Source of the DNA: CAZESS01 sp964414415
GTDB taxonomy: Archaea > Thermoplasmatota > E2 > UBA202 > DSCA01
Assembly: GCA_964414415.1 (NCBI GenBank)
Contig: CAYPWJ010000021.1
Location: 1-25,115, forward strand
DNA: 25,115 nucleotides
Reading direction: 5' to 3'
Part shown: piece after piece, positions 5,078 through 12,880 of the stretch
How the letters are laid out: every line of letters starts with the position of its first letter
How positions within the stretch are numbered: the stretch's first letter is position 1
Translations under genes and position numbers: made by a program
The notes under the pieces: model-generated
Database searches by the model: none
The model's input: the letters and a program-made list of their open reading frames with translations, nothing else
What the model was told of the DNA's origin: nothing

Positions 5078-7060
5078 ATGTTCCAGGACTACAGCGACTA
5101 CCGGGAGCGGTACGCGGCGCTCGTGGAGCTGGAACGCGAGGAGGAGATGGAGCGCCACCGGAGCGAGATACGCCACTGTAGCCCCCGGGAGCGTGAGGCG
5201 AAGGGACGGGCGCTGCTGCATATGCGCGGCCGCGACGAGGGAACAGGCCTGGGCGGCCTCCACCTCGTCAAGTTCGTCCGTGGCGGCGAGCTGCCTGACT
5301 CCGAGCTATCGGTGGGTGACCTGGTGATGGTGTCCCGGAATCAGCCGTTGAATCCGGACAACCCGACCGGAACGGTCGTCACGAAGACCAATTACTCGCT
5401 GACAGTTGCGTTCCGACAACGGCCGCATGGCTTCGTCTACGGCGACGGCCTCAGGGTCGACCTCTACGTCAACGACATCACGTTCCAGCGGATGCTGGAC
5501 GCCCTCGAGGCGTTTGGGGAGGCCAGCGGTGACCAGCGTCGCCTGCGGGAGATACTGCTCGGGAGGGCGGAGCCCCGGTTCGGCGAGATGGACGCCGTCA
5601 CAATCAACAACCATGCCCTCGATGCATCACAGCGAAAGGCGGTCGAACGCTCCCTTGAAGCCGACGACATCTTCCTGGTCCACGGCCCGCCGGGCACCGG
5701 AAAGACGACCACCCTGGTGGAGGTGATAGAGCAGCACGTCGACCGGGGCTGCAGTGTGATGGCCACGGCTGCCTCCAACGTGGCGGTGGACAACCTCGTG
5801 GATTTCCTGCACCGCCGTGGCGTCGAGGCTGTCCGCGTCGGTCATCCGGCACGGGTGACCGAGACCCTCCGGCATCACACGCTCGACTACAGGGTGGAAA
5901 CGATGGACGCGTACCGGGAGGCACAGCGGCTCTGGGCCACGGTGGACGACCTGGACGAGGAGCAGGAGCAGCACCAGTATCCCTCCGGCAGATGGCGCCG
6001 CGGGATGAGCAACACCAAAATAAAGCAGCTGGCTGAAAAGGAAAAAAGCTCACGCGGCGTCCCACCCAAAAAAATCAAGGAGATGGCAGCGTGGATAGCG
6101 CTCCAGGAACAGAAAAACGACCTGGGCGAGCGGGCCACGCAGCTGGAGGACGAGGCTGTCGACGCGATCCTGGAGCGTGCCGACGTGATCTGCACGACGA
6201 ACGCGACGGCGGGCAGCGAGCTGCTGCAGGACCGTGACGTCGACGTGGTGGCGATAGACGAGGCGACCCAGGCCACCGAGCCCTCCTGCCTCATCCCGAT
6301 GACGCATGCCTCGAAGGTGATCCTGGCTGGAGACCACCGGCAGCTACCGCCGACCATCCTCAGCCGGGAGGCCGAGCGGAGAGGACTGGCGGAGACGCTC
6401 TTCGAGCGGCTGCTGGAGACACATGGCCCTGGCATAAAAAGCATGCTCCACGTCCAGTATCGAATGAACACCGACATCATGGCTTTTCCCTCCCGGCGGT
6501 TCTACGACGGCGAGCTCACCGCCGCCGAGGACGTCGCGGACCACACCCTTGCCATCGATACAGGCACTCTCGACGGCTGGACAGCCACCGTCTGCCATCC
6601 CGGGAATACAGTGGCGTTCATCGACACCGCCGGCACGGCACCCGAGCGGTCACGGCCCGGGTCGACCTCCAGGGAAAACAAAAAAGAGGCAGCGCAGCTG
6701 AAGCGGATAGCCGACCGTCTGATCGACTGTGGCGTTGCCCCGGAGGACATCGGCGTCATCTCTCCCTACGACGACCAGGTGGACCTGCTGAACCAGATGA
6801 TAGACGCAGCCGGCCTTGAAATCAAGACGGTGGACGGGTTCCAGGGGAGAGAAAAAGACGTCATACTGCTCTCCTTCGTCCGGTCGAACGACCAGGGAGA
6901 GATAGGATTCCTCAGGGACCTGCGGCGGCTGAACGTCTCGATAACCAGGGCGAGAAAAAAACTCGTCATGGCCGGAGACAGCACCACGCTCAGGGAACAC
7001 CCGGCCTACGCCGACATGATTGACTACGTGAAAGACCGCGGCGTATATCTCACCATGTAA
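5078..7060 (+). CDS. Superfamily 1 (Upf1/IGHMBP2-like) DNA/RNA helicase
   Basis: ATP-dependent nucleic-acid helicase of the Upf1-like SF1B group, 660 residues. Motifs in order: Walker A HGPPGTGKTT (about 201-210), motif Ia around ATAASNVAVDNL, Walker B VVAIDEATQA (about 389-398), motif III LAGDHRQLPPT (about 416-426), motif IV VQYRMN (about 459-464), GVISPYDDQVDLL, motif V TVDGFQGREKDVILLSF (about 583-599) and motif VI LNVSITRARKKL (about 617-628). The N-terminal 200 residues contain the beta-barrel-like region of IGHMBP2 homologues. A charged insertion at roughly 280-350, with runs of Lys and Glu, may be a coiled-coil arm. The mRNA is probably leaderless. The first gene to the right of the AT-rich island, it has normal GC-rich codon use. 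Substrate and pathway are not shown. Confidence 0.93.
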   Translation: MFQDYSDYRERYAALVELEREEEMERHRSEIRHCSPREREAKGRALLHMRGRDEGTGLGGLHLVKFVRGGELPDSELSVGDLVMVSRNQPLNPDNPTGTVVTKTNYSLTVAFRQRPHGFVYGDGLRVDLYVNDITFQRMLDALEAFGEASGDQRRLREILLGRAEPRFGEMDAVTINNHALDASQRKAVERSLEADDIFLVHGPPGTGKTTTLVEVIEQHVDRGCSVMATAASNVAVDNLVDFLHRRGVEAVRVGHPARVTETLRHHTLDYRVETMDAYREAQRLWATVDDLDEEQEQHQYPSGRWRRGMSNTKIKQLAEKEKSSRGVPPKKIKEMAAWIALQEQKNDLGERATQLEDEAVDAILERADVICTTNATAGSELLQDRDVDVVAIDEATQATEPSCLIPMTHASKVILAGDHRQLPPTILSREAERRGLAETLFERLLETHGPGIKSMLHVQYRMNTDIMAFPSRRFYDGELTAAEDVADHTLAIDTGTLDGWTATVCHPGNTVAFIDTAGTAPERSRPGSTSRENKKEAAQLKRIADRLIDCGVAPEDIGVISPYDDQVDLLNQMIDAAGLEIKTVDGFQGREKDVILLSFVRSNDQGEIGFLRDLRRLNVSITRARKKLVMAGDSTTLREHPAYADMIDYVKDRGVYLTM

Positions 7061-7192
7061 ACCAAAGGCACGAAGACATCTCTTACCGCGGTCCATCAAC
7101 CCGACGCACCGCAACCGTCAGCGATGCATGCCTCGACGATGAACCATAGCGGACCACCCACTTCCCCTCGAAAAAACACGGCACAACACCGG

Positions 7193-7492
7193 CTACAGAT
7201 TGTCGTAGAGAGACGTAAACTTTGCGCCGCAGTTGGGGCACCTGATGGTGTCAGGCGGCACCATCTTTCCACATCCGTGGCATCGCTTCATAGTGCCGTA
7301 GTCCTCACCCGCCTCGCTCTCCGGCGCCCCGGCGGGCAGGAGACCACCGACGAGCAGGACAGCGCCGGCTGCCAGGAGCACCACCATGGCGCCGTCGGGC
7401 AGCCAGCGGGACAGCACCGGATGCACATCGACCAGCGCGAGAACTGCAAGAGCGACCATGCCTGCTCCAGCTGCCATGAATCCGGCACGCAT
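7193..7492 (-). CDS. Small membrane protein with C-terminal zinc ribbon
   Basis: 99 residues. Two hydrophobic segments (about 4-22 and 34-54) are followed by an acidic linker and a zinc-ribbon module with Cys71, Cys74, Cys85 and Cys88 (CHGC and CPNC). This is the common archaeal layout of a membrane anchor with a cytoplasmic zinc ribbon; function is unknown. The ATG at 7492 lies 25 bases from the centre of a minus-strand TATA element at 7513-7523, supporting a leaderless start. The 132 bases between the helicase stop and this gene hold no recognisable feature. The plus-strand frame across it is an antisense shadow. Confidence 0.75.
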   Translation of the reverse strand: MRAGFMAAGAGMVALAVLALVDVHPVLSRWLPDGAMVVLLAAGAVLLVGGLLPAGAPESEAGEDYGTMKRCHGCGKMVPPDTIRCPNCGAKFTSLYDNL

Positions 7493-7512
7493 CAGGTGTA
7501 AACCCGACGTTT

Positions 7513-7523
7513 CACTTAAAGAC
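7513..7523 (-). promoter_or_regulatory. TATA box for the zinc-ribbon membrane protein
   Basis: Minus-strand GTCTTTAAGTG, centred 25 bases from the start at 7492. Confidence 0.5.
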
Positions 7524-7549
7524 TTCGAAAATATCTGCCGGCAGCACAG

Positions 7550-8425
7550 TCACCGCGTGCCGCCCTCGCCGAAGAACGAGTCGATCCGGTCTTCCTGCTC
7601 CTCCGCCTCATGATAGCCAAGCCGGACGTTCCGGCGTATCGCGTCGGCGCTGAAATCCGTCACCCTGCGTGCGTGCGACCCCGTGGTAAAAAACACGTCG
7701 CCGTGCTCCCCGTCCAGCAGCGTCATCATGTCCGCCTTTTTGCCGTCCAGCAGCGCATGGTAGAGACCGAGCAGGTACTCGAGCGGACCGCCGATGTCAT
7801 GCTGCACGTGCTCGTGCGGGGCGAACGGCGACAGCGCCATTATCTGGACGCTGCCCCGCCCGGCGTCCAGCGCCGCCCGGACGGGGAATCCCTCGGTGAC
7901 GCCGCCGTCGACATAGCAATGCCGGGATCCATCGACGTCGTGCCAGAGCGGCGTGAACACGAGCGGGATGGCCACCGAGGCAGCCACGGCTGCATCCAGG
8001 CTCATCTCGACGTCCCGCGGCACGTATTTCCGCTCCGTGTCGTTGATGTCGGTCACCACGCATTGAAACCTCGTTTCGGCAAAGCTCTCCCAGGAGATAC
8101 CGTGGCGGTCCAGGATGCCGGCGATGCTGCGCCGCACCTCCTCGATGTCCACCCCGCCCCAGGAACGCATTACGTTCCATCCCTTCCGAAGCGGAGCGGA
8201 ACGGAAAAATCGCCACGGTGAGGCGTCGAGCATCTCCCGCTCGATCGTCGCTGCATCAAGGCCAGCGGCCATGAAGACCCCGAGCAGAGCACCGCCGCTC
8301 GTCCCGGTGATGATGTCCGGGGTGTAGCCTTTCTCGTCGTGGATATACCGCCAGGCGCCGATGTACGAGGTGGCGTGGGCGCCGCCACCGGAGAGCGCAA
8401 GCACTTTTGTCCGCTCGTTGGCCAT
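7550..8425 (-). CDS. Patatin-like phospholipase
   Basis: Predicted serine acyl hydrolase of the patatin family, acting on phospholipid or other ester substrates through a Ser-Asp dyad. 291 residues from the ATG at 8425. The oxyanion loop is SGGGA (12-16), the nucleophile elbow is GTSGG with Ser43, and the catalytic Asp is Asp173 in YVDGG. A family-typical SVAIPLVFTP stretch precedes it. No signal peptide is visible, so it is probably cytoplasmic or peripheral. The reading frame stays open far upstream, into the divergent nitroreductase gene, but the TATA box at 8445-8453 and the first family-typical residues both fix the start at 8425. The gene is divergent from the nitroreductase gene. Confidence 0.88.
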   Translation of the reverse strand: MANERTKVLALSGGGAHATSYIGAWRYIHDEKGYTPDIITGTSGGALLGVFMAAGLDAATIEREMLDASPWRFFRSAPLRKGWNVMRSWGGVDIEEVRRSIAGILDRHGISWESFAETRFQCVVTDINDTERKYVPRDVEMSLDAAVAASVAIPLVFTPLWHDVDGSRHCYVDGGVTEGFPVRAALDAGRGSVQIMALSPFAPHEHVQHDIGGPLEYLLGLYHALLDGKKADMMTLLDGEHGDVFFTTGSHARRVTDFSADAIRRNVRLGYHEAEEQEDRIDSFFGEGGTR

Positions 8426-8444
8426 GACATGACATGGAGCGATC

Positions 8445-8453
8445 GTTTTATAG
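8445..8453 (-). promoter_or_regulatory. TATA box for the patatin gene
   Basis: Minus-strand CTATAAAAC, centred 24 bases from the ATG at 8425. Confidence 0.6.
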
Positions 8454-8480
8454 ATTTGCGTTATCGTCGGGTGACCGTCA

Positions 8481-8490
8481 ACCATTAATG
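8481..8490 (+). promoter_or_regulatory. TATA-like element for the nitroreductase gene
   Basis: ACCATTAATG, centred 25 bases before the ATG at 8511. It supports ATG 8511 over an upstream in-frame TTG at 8502. Confidence 0.4.
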
Positions 8491-8510
8491 CGGGATGTCC
8501 ATTGTCCGTC

Positions 8511-9113
8511 ATGGATACGCTGGACGCCATCAAGCAGCGGCGGAGCATCCGCCGGTACACCGATGAGCCGGTGCCGCGCGAGCAGCTGGAGGAGATCATC
8601 CAGGCCGGTCGATATGCCCCGTCGGCTGAAAACCGGCAGCCGTGGCGGTTTGTCGTCGTCACCGACCGCGCCGTCATCGCCCGGCTCTCCGACGAAATCA
8701 AGGAGACGATTCGCCGGCTGCTCAGGTATCGCGTTGTCCTGCAGCTGTGGCGGCGGGAACTCCGGGATCCTGACGTCGTGCGGCTGCTGTACGGCGTGTC
8801 GCACGCCGACCGGGACACCATCTTTTTCGATGCACCGGCCGTCATCTTCGTGGCGACCGACGATGAGCCGTTCAACGACGAGTCATGTGCCTGCTGCGCG
8901 CAGAACATGATGCTGGCTGCTCACGCCCTCGGCCTGGGTTCCTGCTGGGTCGGCTTTGCGTCGATGCTCGACCGACGAAAAGAGACGCTGGGCGAGATCG
9001 GTGTGCCCGACGGACATCATATCGCTGCCACGCTCACCATCGGCCATCCACAGGGTCATCCGCAGCCGCCGATGCGCAACCCGATGGCGGACGTCGTCAA
9101 CTGGATAGACTAA
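8511..9113 (+). CDS. Nitroreductase-family FMN oxidoreductase
   Basis: Predicted FMN-dependent NAD(P)H oxidoreductase, 200 residues. The N-terminal signature DAIKQRRSIRRYTDEPVP and the FMN-binding APSAENRQPWRF follow the family pattern. The late segment AHALGLGSCWVGF and the hydrophobic strand HIAATLTIGHPQ also fit. A Cys pair (SCACCAQNM) precedes the helix in the middle of the protein. The family reduces nitro compounds, flavins, quinones or other acceptors; the substrate cannot be read from the sequence. It is transcribed away from the patatin gene, with 85 bases between the two starts. ATG 8511 is chosen for its leaderless TATA spacing. Confidence 0.87.
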   Translation: MDTLDAIKQRRSIRRYTDEPVPREQLEEIIQAGRYAPSAENRQPWRFVVVTDRAVIARLSDEIKETIRRLLRYRVVLQLWRRELRDPDVVRLLYGVSHADRDTIFFDAPAVIFVATDDEPFNDESCACCAQNMMLAAHALGLGSCWVGFASMLDRRKETLGEIGVPDGHHIAATLTIGHPQGHPQPPMRNPMADVVNWID

Positions 9114-9180
9114 TCATTGCCAGAATCGCGTCTCTGTCCTGCATCTCTGGGAAAGGCAAGGCAGGCAGGCATCCAAAAAC

Positions 9181-9190
9181 TAGTTATATC
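9181..9190 (+). promoter_or_regulatory. TATA box for the acetate transporter gene
   Basis: TAGTTATATC, centred 25 bases before the ATG at 9211. Confidence 0.55.
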
Positions 9191-9210
9191 CATATTTGAT
9201 ACCCGCTGCC

Positions 9211-9783
9211 ATGAAGGACGCACTCGCGAATCCGGCGCCGCTTGGATTGATGGGTTTCGGGATGACGACGGTGCTCCTCAACATCCACAATGCTGCACCG
9301 GACACGTATGCACTGGGTTCGATGGTCATGGCGATGGGCATCTTTTACGGTGGTCTCGCCCAGGTCTTCGCCGGCATCCTTGAATACCGGAAGGGCAACA
9401 CCTTCGGTGTCACTGCCTTTGGCTCCTACGGCCTCTTCTGGCTTTCACTCGTCGGGCTGCTCGTCCTGCCGGATGTCATCGAGGGCGTCGCGGCGACAGG
9501 TGCATCATTCATGGGCTGGTATTTCGTTATGTGGGGTCTGTTCACCATGCTGATGTTCATTGCGACGTTGAAGCTCAACACGGGACTGCAGGTGGTCTTC
9601 GCGACGCTGTTTATCCTGTTCTACCTGCTGGCCATGAAAGAATGGGGCTACGTCAGCGGCGACTGGATCGGCGTCGAGGGCATCATCTGCGGATTGAGCG
9701 CTGTCTACGTGGCGATGGCTGAGGTCATCAACGAGACCTTCGGCAGAGCAGTCCTTCCGCTCGGCAGACCGCTCGTCGACTGA
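9211..9783 (+). CDS. GPR1/FUN34/YaaH (SatP-type) acetate/succinate transporter
   Basis: 190-residue integral membrane protein of the acetate uptake (AceTr) family. The diagnostic NPAPLGLMGFG motif stands near the N-terminus, and six hydrophobic segments follow, including the conserved GGLAQVFAGILEYRKGNTFG region between the second and third helices. Family members move acetate or succinate with protons, or act as anion channels. The ATG at 9211 fits a leaderless transcript from the TATA box at 9181-9190; an upstream in-frame TTG (9196) is unlikely. It converges on the thioredoxin gene with a 41-base gap. Uptake or export of acetate would suit an anaerobe that balances redox cofactors, but that is inference. 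Confidence 0.9.
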   Translation: MKDALANPAPLGLMGFGMTTVLLNIHNAAPDTYALGSMVMAMGIFYGGLAQVFAGILEYRKGNTFGVTAFGSYGLFWLSLVGLLVLPDVIEGVAATGASFMGWYFVMWGLFTMLMFIATLKLNTGLQVVFATLFILFYLLAMKEWGYVSGDWIGVEGIICGLSAVYVAMAEVINETFGRAVLPLGRPLVD

Positions 9784-9824
9784 CCGGATGGAGCGAGACT
9801 CCTCGAAAAATGGATGGTGGCCTG

Positions 9825-10136
9825 TCAGCGGTATCGCTCTATTTTTTCCTGGAGGACGTCTTTTTCCATGGCGCCGACGAGCATGTCCTCCATCTCGCCG
9901 CTCCTGAAGACGAGCAGCGTAGGGATGCTCATGATGCTGTATCGCCGTGCCAGGTCCTGGTTTTCGTCGACGTTGACTTTGCCGAACGCGACGTCGTCCA
10001 TCTCTCCATTGAGCTCGTCGATGGCCGCGCCGACCGGCTTGCAGGGCCCGCACCAGGGCGCCCAGAAGTCGACGACTGCCAGGTCATGCTCGTTTACGAA
10101 ATCCTGAAATGTTGCCGCGGTGAGTTCCTCAGGCAT
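9825..10136 (-). CDS. Thioredoxin
   Basis: 103-residue single-domain thioredoxin, a cytoplasmic dithiol-disulfide exchanger. The active site FWAPWCGPCK is in place, with the strand AVVDFW before it and the cis-proline motif SIPTLLVF after it. Length and spacing are normal. The ATG at 10136 lies about 32 bases from the centre of a TATA element at 10163-10173, which can also be read on the opposite strand. It is convergent with the acetate-transporter gene. No thioredoxin reductase gene is in the window. Confidence 0.95.
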   Translation of the reverse strand: MPEELTAATFQDFVNEHDLAVVDFWAPWCGPCKPVGAAIDELNGEMDDVAFGKVNVDENQDLARRYSIMSIPTLLVFRSGEMEDMLVGAMEKDVLQEKIERYR

Positions 10137-10162
10137 GGTTCACCACGCCCATACCACGCCAC

Positions 10163-10173
10163 GCTATAAAAAG
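10163..10173. promoter_or_regulatory. Symmetric TATA element between thioredoxin and a small plus-strand frame
   Basis: GCTATAAAAAG reads as a TATA box in both directions. It is about 32 bases from the thioredoxin start (10136, minus) and 24 bases from an ATG at 10192 (plus). Confidence 0.5.
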
Positions 10174-10191
10174 TTTTCACCGCCGCGATTT

Positions 10192-10311
10192 ATGATTTCA
10201 TCCGCCGCCAAGGTAGAGAGGTATCAGGAATGTCACAACGATGGCGCTGCCATCGCCCTAGGTGCTATATCCGGCGGACAAACGACCTACCGCCACCCCT
10301 GTTTCGACTGA
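10192..10311 (+). CDS. Possible 39-aa small protein
   Basis: Not recognised. It begins MISSAAKVERYQECHNDGAA, continues with a small-residue helix (IALGAISGG), and ends with HPCFD before TGA at 10309-10311. It is proposed because its ATG lies exactly at leaderless distance from the TATA element at 10163-10173. Two His-Cys/Cys-His pairs might bind metal; that is speculation. The rest of the 412-base gap to the DUF89 gene holds one more TATA-like element (GAATATATAAT near 10386-10396) and no other convincing frame. Confidence 0.3.
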   Translation: MISSAAKVERYQECHNDGAAIALGAISGGQTTYRHPCFD

Positions 10312-10519
10312 AAGATTTATCTACCGTTAGGTAATAGAGTATGTATCCTGGTTGAGTGCCGGCATCGTACTGGGACCGGGGAAGCGGAATATATAATGCT
10401 CTCTACCCCTGCCTCGGTCCCGCCCCCTTTTCATCCTGCACCCCGGCGTCGTCCTGCCATACACCTGCAGTTGCCTTTATCCATGCAGCTTCCCCTCGCC
10501 GACCAACCTCCCCGTCAAG

Positions 10520-10528
10520 CTTTAAAAA
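10520..10528 (+). promoter_or_regulatory. TATA box for the DUF89 gene
   Basis: CTTTAAAAA, centred 25 bases before the ATG at 10549. A second TATA-like element near 10388-10396 might add an upstream start. Confidence 0.55.
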
Positions 10529-10548
10529 CCCGGCTGCATACACTGGCC

Positions 10549-11418
10549 ATGAAGATCAAGCCCCGATGTGTCCCCTGTCTGCTGCAGCGCGTCATCTACG
10601 AGGCAGACCTGGTCGGTGCGGACGAGGCGCTCCAGCAGCAGGTCATCAAGGAGACGACGCGGCGCCTCCTCGACGAATACGCGCCGGAGCAAAGCTCCGC
10701 CAGCGTCGCCACCCAGGTACACCGACTGGCCTACGAGCTGCTGGACACCGACGATCCCTACAGAGAGCTCAAGCGACAGAGCAACGAGATGGCCACGCGG
10801 CTGCTCCCCACCGCCGAGGCCATTATCGAGGACAGCGACGACCCGCTCACGGCAGCGGTACTCTGCTCGATTGTGGGCAACTCCATCGACTTCGGCATCG
10901 CCGGCAGCGCCAGCTCGCCGGAGGAACTCGAGGAACGCTTCACCGCCGACATCGAGCGCGGTCTGCAGCACGACGACATGGATGCGTTGCGTGCGTATCT
11001 CCACGGCGACGTGCTCTATTTTACCGACAACTGCGGCGAGATCGTGTTCGACCGGCTGGTCTGCCGGGAGATACAGCGCCGCCATGAGGTGTCGCTGACG
11101 CTCGTCGTCAAGGGAGCCCCTATTTTGACCGATGCGACGATGGAGGATGCAGCAACATTGCACCTCGACGACGTGGTCGACGACGTCGCGACGACCGGCG
11201 GCTTCGCCATCGGCGTTGACTTCAAAAAGCTGCCCGATACGGTGAAACAGCGCGTAGATGACGCGTCGCTTGTCATCGCCAAAGGCATGGCCAACTACGA
11301 GGCGTTCTCCGAAACCGTCATCCGTCCCATCGCGTATCTGACCAAAGTGAAATGTAAAAGCATCGCTGAGGCGATGGACATGCCGCTCGACGGCCACGTG
11401 GTAAAGGTATATGAGTAG
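10549..11418 (+). CDS. DUF89/ARMT1-family metal-dependent damage-control phosphatase
   Basis: 289-residue protein of the DUF89 family, whose studied members are Co/Ni/Mn-dependent phosphatases that remove damaged or overflow phosphometabolites. The N-terminus MKIKPRCVPCLLQRVI with its CxxC (Cys7, Cys10) is the classic archaeal/bacterial form. The metal-site motif TDNCGEIVFDRL (about residues 159-170) and the late motif AKGMANYEAFSE are both present. The frame is open upstream to 10396, but family-typical sequence begins at 10549 and the TATA spacing agrees. It converges on the nfnB gene with a 21-base gap containing an imperfect GC-rich hairpin. The substrate is unknown. Confidence 0.88.
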   Translation: MKIKPRCVPCLLQRVIYEADLVGADEALQQQVIKETTRRLLDEYAPEQSSASVATQVHRLAYELLDTDDPYRELKRQSNEMATRLLPTAEAIIEDSDDPLTAAVLCSIVGNSIDFGIAGSASSPEELEERFTADIERGLQHDDMDALRAYLHGDVLYFTDNCGEIVFDRLVCREIQRRHEVSLTLVVKGAPILTDATMEDAATLHLDDVVDDVATTGGFAIGVDFKKLPDTVKQRVDDASLVIAKGMANYEAFSETVIRPIAYLTKVKCKSIAEAMDMPLDGHVVKVYE

Positions 11419-11439
11419 TGCGCCGAGTAACTCGCGCGG

Positions 11440-12879
11440 CTACCAGAAGTCAGCTGGCTCGATGTCGTCCGGCCACTGCTGCTCGCCATTGAGATAGTCG
11501 TCGATGTGCCGCGCTGCGGCTTTGCCGTCCCCCATCGCCAGGACCACGGTTGCCTCGCCGCGGACTGCGTCGCCGCCGGCGAATACGCCCGGGACGCTCG
11601 TCTGCAGCTCCTCGTTGACCTCCACGGTACCCCAGTCGTTGACCTGCAGCTCCGGCATCTCGTTGAACAGCACACGGTTGGGCTTCTGGCCGATGGCGAA
11701 TATGAGGCCGTCGAGCTGGAGGCCAAATTCGCTGTCTTCGACGGGAACGGGTTTCCCGCGGCCGCTGCTGTCCTCGCCTCTGAGCTCGTTCATGATGAGC
11801 TTGGCGACGATGAGGTTGCCGTTCTGATCGCCGATGAGCTCCTGTGGGCTGACCAGGAACATGAACTGGACGCCTTCCTCCTCCGCGTGCTTGATTTCCT
11901 CGTTGCGGGCCGTCATGCAGTCCCGGTTGCGGCGGTACAGGATGTAGACCTCGTCGTAGCCGATGCGGAGGGCGCTTCGCGCCGCGTCCATGGCGACGTT
12001 GCCCCCGCCGATGACGCCGAGGCGACGCCCGGTCTTGACGGGGGTGTCGTACTCGGGGAACCGGTAGGCCTTCATCAGGTTGATGCGCGTCAAAAATTCA
12101 TTGGCGCTGTAGACGCCCTTGAGGTTGACGCCGGGGATGTTGAGGAATCGCGGGGTGCCGGCGCCGGAGCCAAGGAAGACCGCGTCGTGTTCCTCCATCA
12201 CCCGGTCGAAGGGTACGGATTTGCCGACGATGGTGTTGGTGTCGAAGGTGACGCCGAGCATTTTTTTGAGGTAGTCGACCTCGTAGCGGACCGTGTCCTT
12301 GGGCAGCCGGAACTCGGGGATGCCGTAGACGAGGACGCCGCCCTCCTTGTGGAGTGCCTCCATCACGGTGACCCGGTAGCCCGCCTTGACGAGGTCGAAG
12401 GCGCAGGACAGCCCTGAGGGCCCGGAGCCCACGATGGCCACTTTTTGGTTCTTGTCTTCCTCGACCTCGGTTTCGCCGATGATGCCGTGGTCGCGTGCGT
12501 AGTCGGCGACGAACCGCTCGAGCTTGCCGATGTTGATGGTGTCGCCGAGTTTGCCCATCATGCAGTTGACCTCGCACTGTTCCTCCTGCGGGCAGACCCG
12601 GCCGGTGATGCCGGGCAGCGAGTTGGTCTCCTTGATGACCTCGAGTGAGCCCTTGATGTCGCGCTCCAGCAGCTTCTCGATGAATCCGGGGATGTTGACG
12701 TCGACGGGGCAGCCCTTCCGGCAGGGTGCCTTCGCCTCGGGGCACTGCAGGCACCGGCTGGCCTCCTCGACGGCCATCTCCATGGTGTAGCCGAGGTTGA
12801 CCTCCTTGAAGTTGTGTATCCTCGCCTTTGGATCCTGCTCGGGGACACTGACCCGGTCCTTGTTGATGTCCTTGCCCAT
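11440..12879 (-). CDS. nfnB: NfnB/GltA-like NAD(P)-dependent flavoprotein (NfnAB pair 1)
   Basis: 479 residues. Large subunit of an NADH-dependent reduced ferredoxin:NADP oxidoreductase (NfnB), the same fold as the glutamate synthase small subunit and SudA. The N-terminal region binds two [4Fe-4S] clusters (cysteines in SRCLQCPEAKAPCRKGCPVD, about 42-61, and RVCPQEEQCEVNC, about 93-105). FAD-binding motif: IVGSGPSGLSCAFDL (about 149-163). NADP-binding motif: VIGGGNVAMDAARSALRIG (about 289-307). The C-terminal FAD motif is VFAGGDAVRGEATVVLAMGD. The start lies one base after the nfnA stop, so the two are co-translated. In characterised NfnAB this subunit carries the bifurcating FAD. No glutamate synthase large subunit is near, which favours Nfn over GltBD. 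It converges on the DUF89 gene. Confidence 0.9.
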   Translation of the reverse strand: MGKDINKDRVSVPEQDPKARIHNFKEVNLGYTMEMAVEEASRCLQCPEAKAPCRKGCPVDVNIPGFIEKLLERDIKGSLEVIKETNSLPGITGRVCPQEEQCEVNCMMGKLGDTINIGKLERFVADYARDHGIIGETEVEEDKNQKVAIVGSGPSGLSCAFDLVKAGYRVTVMEALHKEGGVLVYGIPEFRLPKDTVRYEVDYLKKMLGVTFDTNTIVGKSVPFDRVMEEHDAVFLGSGAGTPRFLNIPGVNLKGVYSANEFLTRINLMKAYRFPEYDTPVKTGRRLGVIGGGNVAMDAARSALRIGYDEVYILYRRNRDCMTARNEEIKHAEEEGVQFMFLVSPQELIGDQNGNLIVAKLIMNELRGEDSSGRGKPVPVEDSEFGLQLDGLIFAIGQKPNRVLFNEMPELQVNDWGTVEVNEELQTSVPGVFAGGDAVRGEATVVLAMGDGKAAARHIDDYLNGEQQWPDDIEPADFW

Positions 12880-12880
12880 C

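Noticed and set aside
7124..7501. 125-residue plus-strand frame over the zinc-ribbon gene
   Set aside because: It is antisense to a gene with two membrane helices and a clean CxxC pair, and its own composition is Arg/His/Gln-rich noise.
8426..8908. N-terminal extension of the patatin frame
   Set aside because: It runs antisense through the nitroreductase gene and past its own TATA box; family-typical residues start at 8425.
10396..10548. Upstream extension of the DUF89 protein
   Set aside because: Proline- and histidine-rich translation unlike the family; it spans the TATA box, and the family start MKIKPRCVPC fits leaderless spacing.
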